From DASUPK01 sp963782345 (GTDB lineage Bacteria > Actinomycetota > Thermoleophilia > Solirubrobacterales > 70-9), in assembly GCA_963782345.1 (NCBI GenBank), contig CAWAJF010000004.1, positions 310,001 to 374,000 of the forward strand: a stretch of DNA of 64,000 nt. Direction: 5' to 3'. Position numbers and translations under genes: made by a program. Shown here in pieces: positions 49,789 through 57,661 of the stretch (positions are counted from its first letter, which is position 1; every line of letters starts with the position of its first letter). The notes beneath the pieces were generated by a model. The model was not told where the DNA came from, did not search any database, and was given only the letters and a program-made list of their open reading frames with translations.

Positions 49789-50394
49789 CTACAGGCGCCG
49801 GCCGACGCCGGGGACGAAGCGTCCGACGCGGGCGGCGTAGGCGCGGTAGGCCTCGCCGTGGGCACGGGCCAGATAGGGCTCCTCCACGGCTCGAACCTGC
49901 AGCTCCAGGCCGAGCGCGATCACCACGACGGCCGCGAGGCCGAGCCACGTCGGCACCATCAGCGCGAATCCGGTCCACCCGACGACCATGGCGGAGTAGA
50001 TCGGATTGCGGCAAAGGGAGAACCAGCCGCCGGTGACGAGGTCCGTCCCCTGGTCGTCGCTGACGCCGATCCGCCAGGACTCGCCCATGCCGAGCTGGGC
50101 GGCGAACACGGCGAGGCCACCGAGCGCCGCGAGGGCTATGCCGATTCCGTGGAGGGCGTCGACGTCAAGTGCGTCGATCGGCTCGAGGTCATCGTTGAGC
50201 ACGAGGTTCAGCGACACCACCGCCATCGCCATCCCGCCGACGAAGAGGATGCCGCTCAGCCATTCGAGAAGGCCGGCGCCCCTGCGAAGGCCGATCAGCC
50301 CCGTGCTGCCTGTGCGGCGCAGCTGAATCGCCACCCGAATGAAGAAGGTGAGCAATCCGAAGGCGACCAGCATCGCGGCGGCGAGGCGGGCCAT
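49789..50394 (-). CDS. Isoprenylcysteine-carboxylmethyltransferase-like membrane methyltransferase
   Basis: 201 residues, about five hydrophobic helices. The C-terminal half has LVTGGWFSLCRNPIYSAMVV and VEEPYLARAHGEAYRAYAAR, the RNPxY and EExxL signatures of the ICMT/PEMT family. Such proteins methylate small lipids or carboxylates at the membrane; the substrate is unknown. Four bases separate it from the MerR gene upstream, so the two are co-transcribed. Confidence 0.86.
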   Translation of the reverse strand: MARLAAAMLVAFGLLTFFIRVAIQLRRTGSTGLIGLRRGAGLLEWLSGILFVGGMAMAVVSLNLVLNDDLEPIDALDVDALHGIGIALAALGGLAVFAAQLGMGESWRIGVSDDQGTDLVTGGWFSLCRNPIYSAMVVGWTGFALMVPTWLGLAAVVVIALGLELQVRAVEEPYLARAHGEAYRAYAARVGRFVPGVGRRL

Positions 50395-50398
50395 GTCC

Positions 50399-51097
50399 CT
50401 ACTCGCGCCGTGCCTCCAGCTCGGCGACCAGCGCCTTGGTGTGCATCGCCGCGAGCAGGTCGTTGAGCGGCTGGTTGCCGGCCTCGATCAGCGCCATCGC
50501 CTCGTCGGCATCCATCTCGCCCGCGAGGCGCTCCATCAGCACGTCGACCTCCTGCTTGACCAGCGCGCCCATCGCGTCCTTGTACCGCAGCGTGTCGTAG
50601 ACCGTGAAGCCGATCCGCTCCTCGTAGCCGCCGGCCCGGAACCGGCTGATCGCCTCGACGATCCGCAGATCGCTGGGCGAGTAGCCCTGGTCGTCCGGGG
50701 TGAGGACCCCGAGCTCGGCGAGGCGGTCCAGCACGTCCTGGGGAACGTCGTAGCGATGGCGCACCTCGGCGGCGCTGATCCGCTCGCTCTCCCCGGCCAG
50801 CGCGTGCTCGAGCAGCTTGTCCCCGAGCTCGATCAGCGCCTTCGCTCGATCGGGGTCCTCCTCGAGCAGGTCCTTGATCACCCGCAGCGGCATGTAGCGC
50901 TCCTCCTGGAGCTGCTTGATCATCTTGATCCGGTCGACGAACTCGGCGGGGTAGTAGGCCATGTTCCGCGAGGTCTTCACCGGCTCGGGGAGCAGGCCCT
51001 CGCGCAGGTAATGCTTGATCGTCGCGGCCGAGACGCCCGAGGCGCGCGCGAGCTCACCCATCCGGAGCATCTCCTCGCTGGTCGCCGGCTTCGCCAT
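50399..51097 (-). CDS. MerR-family regulator
   Basis: 232 residues from ATG 51097. The HTH is LRMGELARASGVSAATIKHY, then LREGLLPEPVKTSRNMAYYP; a coiled-coil follows, and the C-terminal ~150 residues form a helical domain rather than a metal-binding loop. It has no Cys cluster, so it is not a metal sensor. It ends the acyl-CoA operon, 43 bp after the CoA-transferase stop across the dispersed repeat, and is a candidate for the repeats at 56.0 and 63.0 kb. Confidence 0.9.
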   Translation of the reverse strand: MAKPATSEEMLRMGELARASGVSAATIKHYLREGLLPEPVKTSRNMAYYPAEFVDRIKMIKQLQEERYMPLRVIKDLLEEDPDRAKALIELGDKLLEHALAGESERISAAEVRHRYDVPQDVLDRLAELGVLTPDDQGYSPSDLRIVEAISRFRAGGYEERIGFTVYDTLRYKDAMGALVKQEVDVLMERLAGEMDADEAMALIEAGNQPLNDLLAAMHTKALVAELEARRE

Positions 51098-51103
51098 CAA
51101 ACC

Positions 51104-51141
51104 GGTTGCTCCTCGGCTCCGCCTGCGGAGCACCCTCGCAT
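51104..51141. repeat. Dispersed hairpin repeat, copy 2
   Basis: 38 bases with the same ends as copy 1 at 38563 (GGTTGCTCCTCG and GGAGCACCCTCGCAT); the centre is three bases longer. Its right end overlaps the CoA-transferase stop codon. There CCTCGCAT-C-ATGCGAGG (51134-51150) adds a perfect 8-bp inverted repeat. It fills the gap before the MerR gene and may act as an mRNA hairpin that separates expression levels. Confidence 0.7.
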
Positions 51142-52379
51142 CATGCGAGGAACGTCTCCTCCGGCTGCGCCGCGTCCGGGCCCTTGGCCGCCCCTGATTC
51201 CTCCAGCGCCCGGACCTCCTCGTCCGAGTAACCGCCGCTCTCCTTCAGGACCTCCGCGGTGTGCTCGCCGAGCGCGGGGGCTGGACGCTCGATGCTCGCC
51301 GGGGTCCGGGAGAGCTTGATCGGGAAACCGAGCTGCTTCACCTCGCCCATCTCGGGCTGCTCGTAGCTGACCACCATCTCGCGGTCGCGGACAAGCTCGG
51401 ACTCGAGGGTCTCGTCGAGGTCGAGGATCGGCTCGATCATCGCGTCGTGCTCGTCGTTGAAGGCCTTCCACTCGGCGCGGGTGCGTCCCTTGAAGATCTC
51501 GGCGACCGCGCGGTGGGCATCGGAGCCGGGCTTCTCGAATTGCTTTGAGATCAGGTCCTGGCGATCGACCGCCGTGCAGAACCGCCCCCAGAACTTCGGC
51601 TCGAGCGCGCCGCAGGTGACCCAGCCGTCGGCCGCCTCGTAGGGCCGGTAGCAGACGATTCCGCCGGAGAGCATGATGTTGCCGCGCTCGGGGACCTCGC
51701 CGGAGCCGAAGTAGCGGGCGGCCTCCATGACGAGCCAGGAGAGCGATCCGTCGGTCATCGAGATGTCGACCATCTGGCCCTCGCCTCTGCGGCGCGCCTC
51801 CTGGAGCGCGGCCAGGATGCCGACCGCCGCCATCAGGCCGCCGCCGCCGAGATCGGCGATCTGCGCGCCGGACTGGATCGGAGGGCCGCCGGCCTCGCCG
51901 GTCAGGCCGAGGATCCCGTTCAGCCCGAGGTAGTTCATGTCGTGCCCCGCGCGGTCGCGATACGGACCGTCCTGGCCGTAGCCCGTGATCGGGCAGTAGA
52001 CCAGCGCCGGATTCGCCTGGCGCAGGACGTCGTAGCCCACGCCGAGCTTGTCGAGCACCCCCGGCCGGAAGCTCTCGACCAGGACGTCGGCCGACTCGGC
52101 CAGCTTCAGCAGAGCTTCCTGACCCTGCTCCTGCTTCAGATCGAGGCGGATCGAGCGCTTGTTCCGGTTGAGCGCCAGGTAGATCGCCGAGCGGGTGCCG
52201 AGCGGCGTGTGCTCCTCGGAGCCGTAGTAGGGCGGCGCCCAGCGCACGTAGTCCCCCTGGCCGGTGTCCTCCACCTTGATCACGTCGGCGCCCAGGTCCG
52301 CGAGCAGCAGGGTGCAGAAGCCGCCGGGCAACAGCCGGGTCAGATCGAGGATCTTGACGTCCTCGAGTGGCCGGCTCAT
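51141..52379 (-). CDS. Family III CoA transferase (CaiB/BaiF)
   Basis: 412 residues. The N-terminus reads LEDVKILDLTRLLPGGFCTL, then LLADLGADVIKVEDTGQGDY and ALNRNKRSIRLDLK. The catalytic Asp is expected in GYGQDGPYRDRAGHDMNYLG. It moves CoA between carboxylates, e.g. activating a substrate with a CoA thioester. ATG 52379 overlaps the BKACE gene stop (ATGA); a longer in-frame stretch upstream covers that gene and is not coding. Confidence 0.92.
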   Translation of the reverse strand: MSRPLEDVKILDLTRLLPGGFCTLLLADLGADVIKVEDTGQGDYVRWAPPYYGSEEHTPLGTRSAIYLALNRNKRSIRLDLKQEQGQEALLKLAESADVLVESFRPGVLDKLGVGYDVLRQANPALVYCPITGYGQDGPYRDRAGHDMNYLGLNGILGLTGEAGGPPIQSGAQIADLGGGGLMAAVGILAALQEARRRGEGQMVDISMTDGSLSWLVMEAARYFGSGEVPERGNIMLSGGIVCYRPYEAADGWVTCGALEPKFWGRFCTAVDRQDLISKQFEKPGSDAHRAVAEIFKGRTRAEWKAFNDEHDAMIEPILDLDETLESELVRDREMVVSYEQPEMGEVKQLGFPIKLSRTPASIERPAPALGEHTAEVLKESGGYSDEEVRALEESGAAKGPDAAQPEETFLA

Positions 52380-53269
52380 GCCTTCGCCTCCGCCCGCTTC
52401 GGGATGCCGAGCAGCGCGCGGGCCTCGGCCACGGTCGCCGCGCGCCGTCCCACGTCCTCGGCCATCTGCCGCGCCTTGGCGATCAGCTCGCCGTTCGACT
52501 TCGCCATCTCGCCGTCCGGCAGGTAGAGGTTGTCCTCGAGGCCGGCCCGGACGTTGCCGCCGAGATTGAGCGCCGCCGCCAGGAGCTTCCACTGGTCGCG
52601 CGAGACCCCGATCACCTGCCAGTTGTTGGGCCCCTCCGCGCCTCCGGGGATCTGCTCCGACATGAAGGCGACGTTGCGCGCGTTCGGCCGGATCCCCCCG
52701 TTCACGCCCATCACCAGCGAGATCTGGAGCGGCGGCTCGAGCAGTCCCATGTCGAGGTACGGATCGAGGTTCGCCACGTGCCCGGCGTCGAAGCACTCGT
52801 GCTCCGGCTGGATCCCGAGCTCGTTCATCTCGGTCAGGAACTGGGTGATCGTGTCGAAGCTGTTCTCGAAGACCGCTTTGAAGACGAAGTCCTTGCGGCG
52901 CCGGGAGTACTTGGCGTAGTTCATCGAGCTCATGTTGAGCGCGGCGACGTCGGGTCGCAGCTCGCGCAGATAGGCGATCCGCTTCTCCATCGGGACGCCG
53001 ATCGCGCCGGTCGAGTAGTTGATGATCACGTCGTCGACCTCGGCCCTGATCGCCTCGGTGATCGAGCGGAAGTCCTCGATCTCATAGGAAGGCGTGCCGT
53101 CGGGCGTGCGGGCGTGGATGTGGATCTGGGAGGCGCCCTCGTCGACCGCGCGCCGCGCCTCGGCCGCGTACTCCTCCGGCGTGTACGGGATCGCCGGGCA
53201 CTGATCGCGATTGGCGATCGCCCCCGAGATCGAGTTGCTGATGATCACCGGGTCGTCGAAGCGACTCAA
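52376..53269 (-). CDS. BKACE-family beta-keto acid cleavage enzyme (DUF849)
   Basis: 297 residues from a TTG start with GGAGG 7 bases before it. HIHART carries the metal-binding His pair of 3-keto-5-aminohexanoate cleavage enzymes; NYSTGAIGVP and ALNMSSMNYAKYSRRR follow. BKACE enzymes condense a beta-keto acid with acetyl-CoA and release acetoacetate plus a new acyl-CoA; specificity varies widely. Overlaps the 98-residue gene by 4 bp and the CoA-transferase gene by 4 bp. Confidence 0.9.
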   Translation of the reverse strand: MSRFDDPVIISNSISGAIANRDQCPAIPYTPEEYAAEARRAVDEGASQIHIHARTPDGTPSYEIEDFRSITEAIRAEVDDVIINYSTGAIGVPMEKRIAYLRELRPDVAALNMSSMNYAKYSRRRKDFVFKAVFENSFDTITQFLTEMNELGIQPEHECFDAGHVANLDPYLDMGLLEPPLQISLVMGVNGGIRPNARNVAFMSEQIPGGAEGPNNWQVIGVSRDQWKLLAAALNLGGNVRAGLEDNLYLPDGEMAKSNGELIAKARQMAEDVGRRAATVAEARALLGIPKRAEAKA

Positions 53270-53562
53270 GCCGATACCTCCAATCCGGTCGCCGCGCGGA
53301 TCGCCGCGACGAGCTCCTGCAACCTCTCGAGCGTCTCCGGGTCGGCCTTCCCGGCCCAGATGATCCGGGCGCTGCCACCGCCGTTGATCTTCAGTGACGC
53401 CCGACTGCCGACCGCCTTGGCCTCGATCTTCTCGATCAGCGCGACGTGAAGCCGTCTCTCGCTGTCCTTTCGGCCACCGCCGAACTCCTCCACCACGCGG
53501 CCGTCGAAGGCGAGGACCTGATCGCCCAGCCGGACCTCGATCAACTCGCGGTCATCGCTCAT
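53266..53562 (-). CDS. 98-residue protein of unknown function
   Basis: Beta-rich sequence (EVRLGDQVLAFDGRVVEEF, ASLKINGGGSARIIWAG) followed by one helix (DPETLERLQELVAAIRAATG), a pattern like a small PH-type domain. No catalytic motif. Locked into the operon by 4-bp overlaps with the carboxyltransferase gene upstream and BKACE downstream. Small accessory (epsilon) subunits accompany actinobacterial acyl-CoA carboxylases, but the sequence does not identify it as one. Confidence 0.7.
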   Translation of the reverse strand: MSDDRELIEVRLGDQVLAFDGRVVEEFGGGRKDSERRLHVALIEKIEAKAVGSRASLKINGGGSARIIWAGKADPETLERLQELVAAIRAATGLEVSA

Positions 53563-55196
53563 ACCGGCATCACCCCGTGCTTCTTCCAGGGCCGCTCCAC
53601 CCGCTTGTCGGCGGCCATCCGCAGCCCGCGGATGATCGTCGGCCGCGTCTCGCGCGGGTCGATGATGTCGTCGATCATCGCGTTGCCCGCCGCAATGTAG
53701 GGGTCGATCTGGGCGCGGACCGCCTCCAGCATCTTCTCCCGGGTCCCCTCCGGGTCATCGGAGGCCTCGATCGCCGAGCGGCCGATGATGTTGACGGCCC
53801 CCTCGGCGCCCATCACCGAGATCTCGGCGGAGGGCCAGGCGACGATCAGGTCGGGCTCGTAGGCCTTGCCGTTCATCACGTAGTAGCCGGCGCCGTAGGC
53901 CTTGCGGACGACGACGGTCACCTTCGGCACGGTCGCCCGCGAGGCCGCGTAGAGCATCTTCGCCCCGTGGCGAATGATCCCGGCGTGCTCGACCTTGGAG
54001 CCGACCATGAACCCCGGGACGTCCTGGAGGAAGACCAGCGGGATGTTGAAGGCGTCGCAGAGGTTGATGAAGCGCGCCGCCTTGTCGGCTGAGTCGTTCT
54101 CGAGGATCCCGCCGAGCTGCTTCGGCTGATTGGCGACGATGCCGACCGGCTGCCCGCCGAAACGGGCCAGGCAGGTGATGATCGTCTTTGCGAACTTGGG
54201 CTTGATGTCGAAGAGCTCGCCGTCGTCCGTGATCTCCCGGATCACCTCGTACATGTCATAGGGGTGCCGCGGCGACTCCGGGACGATGTCGAGCAGCTTC
54301 TCCGACATCCGGTCGTCGGGATCGTTCGACTCGTGGATGGGTGGGCGTTCCTCGCAGTTCGCCGGGAAGTAGGCGAGGTAGTCCTTGACGACCTGGATGC
54401 ACTCGGCGTCGTCCTTCACCTCGAGGTCGCCGACGCCGGACCTCCGGCAGTGGACCTTGGCGCCGCCGAGCTCCTCCATCGAGATGTCCTCGCCGGTGAC
54501 GGCCTTGGTCAGGTGCGGCCCGGCGAGCGCCATCGCGCCCTGCCCGACCACCATCGGCACGAAGTCGGAGAGCGCGGGGATGTAGGCGGTGCCGGCCGCG
54601 CATGGCCCGAGCATCGCCGCGACCATCGGGATCACCCCCGACATCACCACCTCCTCCTGGAAGAGGTGTCCGGAGCCGGCGAACAGCGAGCCCGCCGCCT
54701 CCTGGATCCGGGCGCCCGCGGAATCCAGCAGCCAGATGAACGGCATGCGCTTGCTGAGCGCCATCTCCCGCAGGCGGGCGACCTTGAGCTCCCCGGTCAT
54801 CCCCATCGAGCCGGCCATCACGGTGAAGTCGTACGCGGCGATGCAGCAGCGGCGGCCGTCGACGTCGCCCCAGCCAGTGATCACGCCGTCCGCGGGCGCC
54901 TCCTTGCCCTCCATGTTGCGCTGGGAGAAGTGGGGCCTTCCGTGGATTCCCATCTCGACGAAGGTGCCGGGGTCGCAGAGCAGATCGAGCCGCTCCCGGG
55001 CGGTGAGCTTGCCGCGCTCGTGCTGGACGGCGATCTTCTCCTCGCCACCGCCGAGCTTCGCCCGATCGCGGCGGCGATGGACGTCCTCGGTGAGGGCCTT
55101 CATCCCGGTCTCCTCGCCGGCCTCGACCTTCTCCGGCGCCTCCGGAGCCTCTCCGCTGTGGTCGGTCGTGCCCTTGGTCTCGTCCTTCGCAGCCAT
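53559..55196 (-). CDS. Acyl-CoA carboxylase carboxyltransferase (beta) subunit
   Basis: 545 residues from the ATG at 55196. RGKLTARERLDLLCDPGTF is the family opening; LLDSAGARIQEAAGSL and FLQDVPGFMVG carry the acyl-CoA and biotin binding oxyanion loops, and VVVRKAYGAGYYVM the second half. It transfers CO2 from carboxybiotin to an acyl-CoA (propionyl-, methylcrotonyl- or geranyl-like). A 15-bp longer start would overlap the hydratase gene further. The biotinylated alpha subunit is not in the window. Confidence 0.93.
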   Translation of the reverse strand: MAAKDETKGTTDHSGEAPEAPEKVEAGEETGMKALTEDVHRRRDRAKLGGGEEKIAVQHERGKLTARERLDLLCDPGTFVEMGIHGRPHFSQRNMEGKEAPADGVITGWGDVDGRRCCIAAYDFTVMAGSMGMTGELKVARLREMALSKRMPFIWLLDSAGARIQEAAGSLFAGSGHLFQEEVVMSGVIPMVAAMLGPCAAGTAYIPALSDFVPMVVGQGAMALAGPHLTKAVTGEDISMEELGGAKVHCRRSGVGDLEVKDDAECIQVVKDYLAYFPANCEERPPIHESNDPDDRMSEKLLDIVPESPRHPYDMYEVIREITDDGELFDIKPKFAKTIITCLARFGGQPVGIVANQPKQLGGILENDSADKAARFINLCDAFNIPLVFLQDVPGFMVGSKVEHAGIIRHGAKMLYAASRATVPKVTVVVRKAYGAGYYVMNGKAYEPDLIVAWPSAEISVMGAEGAVNIIGRSAIEASDDPEGTREKMLEAVRAQIDPYIAAGNAMIDDIIDPRETRPTIIRGLRMAADKRVERPWKKHGVMPV

Positions 55197-55975
55197 CAGT
55201 GGCCCTTCCATTCGGGGTTGCGCTTCTCGAAGAAGGCGGCGACGCCCTCCTTGATGTCCTCCGTCGAGAACGTGAGCGAGAGCTGTGAGCGCAGGAACTC
55301 GAGGGCGTCGTCAATCGCCATGTCCTGCTGGCGGTACATCGCGTCGTGGCCGAGGCGCATCAGCACCGGGCTCTTCGAGGCGAGCTTCTGCGCCCATTCA
55401 GCCACCGCCGCGTCGAACTGATCGGCGGGCACGACCTTGTTGGCGAGCCCGTACTCGACCGCCCGCTCCGCGGAGATCTGCTCGCCGAGCAGCATCATCT
55501 CGTTGACCTTCTTCCGCGGGACGTTGCGGTAGATGATCGACATGATCATGTAGGGAAACGCGCCGACGTTGATCTCGGGAGTGCCGAAGCGCGCTCCCTC
55601 CTTGGCGATCAGCAGATCGCAGGAGAGAGCCAGCCCCATCCCGCCGGCCAGCACGTGGCCGTTGGCGGCGCAGAGCGAGGGCTTTCCGAGCCTCGGCATC
55701 AGCCGGAAGAACTCGAGGAAGAGATCCGACGCGAAGTGCTTGTCGACCAACGGGGCGTCGGCGGCGAACCCGCCGAGGTCGGCGCCCGCGCAGAAGACCT
55801 TGTCGCCGGCGCCGGTGAGGACCACTGCCCGCACCTCGTCGTCGTCGCGGGCCTTCTTCATCCCGTCGACGAGCCCCGCGAGGAGCTCGCCGTTCAGCGC
55901 GTTGCGTTGATCGGGGCGGTTGAGCGTCACCGTGGCGACGCCGTTCTCGACCTCATAGAGCAGCTCGTTGGCCAT
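55196..55975 (-). CDS. Enoyl-CoA hydratase/isomerase family protein
   Basis: 259 residues from ATG 55975, with GGGTGAG about 6 bases upstream; a TTG two codons earlier is also possible. VATVTLNRPDQRNALN is the crotonase opening, KVFCAGADLGGF and GHVLAGGMGLALSCD form the oxyanion hole, and FGTPEINVGAFPYMI follows, with Glu at the catalytic position. Hydrates enoyl-CoA or isomerises it. First gene of the operon; its promoter region holds a copy of the inverted-repeat motif found at 63.0 kb. Confidence 0.92.
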   Translation of the reverse strand: MANELLYEVENGVATVTLNRPDQRNALNGELLAGLVDGMKKARDDDEVRAVVLTGAGDKVFCAGADLGGFAADAPLVDKHFASDLFLEFFRLMPRLGKPSLCAANGHVLAGGMGLALSCDLLIAKEGARFGTPEINVGAFPYMIMSIIYRNVPRKKVNEMMLLGEQISAERAVEYGLANKVVPADQFDAAVAEWAQKLASKSPVLMRLGHDAMYRQQDMAIDDALEFLRSQLSLTFSTEDIKEGVAAFFEKRNPEWKGH

Positions 55976-56005
55976 CGGCAACTCACCCTAGTGGATCTGC
56001 GGCCA

Positions 56006-56028
56006 AATGGGAAGTGCTACGTCCTACT
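56006..56028. promoter_or_regulatory. Degenerate copy of the AGTAGGA/TCCTACT operator
   Basis: Aligned without gaps to 63040-63062, 17 of 23 positions agree, including the right half GTCCTACT. It lies about 30 bp upstream of the hydratase start, where a regulator would control the acyl-CoA operon. Confidence 0.45.
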
Positions 56029-56097
56029 GCCTACCGGTCCGCAGTGCGTACTGGCCAGGGCGGGCAATAGTGGGGGGTTCTTTCTGGGTGGCTTGAA

Positions 56098-56115
56098 CCA
56101 ATATCCGAATATTGG
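56098..56115. promoter_or_regulatory. Inverted repeat CCAATAT-N4-ATATTGG upstream of the P450 gene
   Basis: A perfect 7-bp inverted repeat with a 4-base centre, 36 bp before the GTG start at 56151. AT-rich in a GC-rich genome, so likely a regulator site or part of a promoter. No matching regulator gene adjoins. Confidence 0.45.
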
Positions 56116-56150
56116 ACACATGTCGGGTGTCAGGCAGTACGCTCAACTAC

Positions 56151-57611
56151 GTGGCGGCCAAAACAGTTACCCCGGCCCCAACAGACGTCCACGGCGCGGC
56201 TACCCGAGCGCCTGCTGGGCCCGTCCAGATGCCTCCCGGCCCGCATCAGCCGGTGCTCGCCCAGACCCTGAGGTATGTAAGGGATCCGTTCACCTTCCTC
56301 GAGCGCACTCAGGAGCGCTTCGCCGTCGACGGTGCAGTGACGATCGACATCCTCGGGTTTGGACGGACCGTTTGGGTAACGAACCCGGAGTTGATCCACG
56401 AGGTCTTTTCCCGTGACGACGAGATGCCGCTCAGTCCGGCCGGCAATCTCGTCAAGCCGATCTTCGGCACGCGCTCGGTCACCGGACTCGATGGCCATGC
56501 CCACCTCGAGCGACGCAAGCTGCTTCTGCCGCGCTTCCACGGTGAGCGCATGGGTGCTTTCGAGGCCGGCTTCCTTCGCGCTTCCGAGCGCCTCATGGAA
56601 CGCTGGGAGCCGGGCTCTGAGTTCGAGCTCCATCCGGAGATGTACCGGCTGACGATGGACTACCTCTTCGAGACGCTGATCGGTGCAACGGATCGCGACT
56701 ACGTGGACGAGCTGACCAGCGCCTCCGCGGGACTGATGGCGATGATGAGCCTCTGCGCGGTGGGTGATTGGGTCCGTCACGACCTCGGACCGCTCTCGCC
56801 ATGGTTCTACTTCCTGCGCCGCCGCCGGCGTCTGGACAAGCTCCTCTACGGTGAGATCGCAGCGCACCGCAAGGCGGTGGCCGGGGGAACGGCCGGCGAC
56901 GACGTCCTCACAATGCTGATCGAAGCTCGGACCGAAGACGGCTCGGGGCTCACGAACGAGGAGATTCGAGATGACCTCGTCGCGCTGATAGTTGCGGGCA
57001 GCGAGACCACTGCAACCGCTCTCGCCTGGGCCTTCGACCTGATCCTCCACCGACCCGGGGTGAGGCAGCGAATCGTTGCGGAGGCTGCCGTCGGTGAGTG
57101 GGACTACACCGACGCCGCCATCAAGGAAGCTCTGCGCCTCCGGCCTCCGGTCATTGCCGCTGGACGCGTGACCGCCAAGACCGTCGATCTGGGTCCTTGG
57201 CGAATCCCAGAAGGCATTCGCATCTGGACGCCCATGAGTCTCATACAGCGGGACCCCGATGCTTACGAGCATCCGAACGAGTTCCGCCCCGAGCGCTTCA
57301 TCGAGGGCAAGCCGCCGGCCTACATGTGGATCCCATTCGGGGGTGGCGTACGGCGGTGTCTCGGCGCGCCGTTCGCCCTGCTCGAGATGCGGGTAGTCCT
57401 GCAGAGCGTTCTCTCGCGCGTGAAGCTGATTCCCCTGAGTGAAACCATTGAGCGCACCCGCGCAGAGGGAGCGATCATCGTGCCAGCCGGTGGGGTGCGC
57501 GTCCGTGTCGAGGGGCCGGCTGTCGCGGAGCGCGACGAGCGCCATCCGCTCGATGGGCTGTTGGCGGCAAGCGCCGATGAGCCCGCGGCGCGAGACCGTC
57601 AGCGGGCCTAG
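56151..57611 (+). CDS. Cytochrome P450 (first of two)
   Basis: 486 residues from GTG 56151 (an upstream ATG at 56112 falls in the inverted repeat; a later ATG at 56226 would cut the Pro-rich start). PPGPHQPVL opens the fold, AGSETTATALAWAF is the I-helix, KEALRLRP the ExxR motif, FRPERFIEGK the aromatic motif and FGGGVRRCLGAPFA the haem loop with the Cys ligand. A class needing ferredoxin and reductase. Followed 50 bp later by an MMPL transporter gene. Codon use is less GC3-biased than in most of the window. Confidence 0.93.
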   Translation: MAAKTVTPAPTDVHGAATRAPAGPVQMPPGPHQPVLAQTLRYVRDPFTFLERTQERFAVDGAVTIDILGFGRTVWVTNPELIHEVFSRDDEMPLSPAGNLVKPIFGTRSVTGLDGHAHLERRKLLLPRFHGERMGAFEAGFLRASERLMERWEPGSEFELHPEMYRLTMDYLFETLIGATDRDYVDELTSASAGLMAMMSLCAVGDWVRHDLGPLSPWFYFLRRRRRLDKLLYGEIAAHRKAVAGGTAGDDVLTMLIEARTEDGSGLTNEEIRDDLVALIVAGSETTATALAWAFDLILHRPGVRQRIVAEAAVGEWDYTDAAIKEALRLRPPVIAAGRVTAKTVDLGPWRIPEGIRIWTPMSLIQRDPDAYEHPNEFRPERFIEGKPPAYMWIPFGGGVRRCLGAPFALLEMRVVLQSVLSRVKLIPLSETIERTRAEGAIIVPAGGVRVRVEGPAVAERDERHPLDGLLAASADEPAARDRQRA

Positions 57612-57661
57612 TTCTCTGAACATGCCGCGCATGCGCCCGATTCGCGGCATATAGTGAGCAA

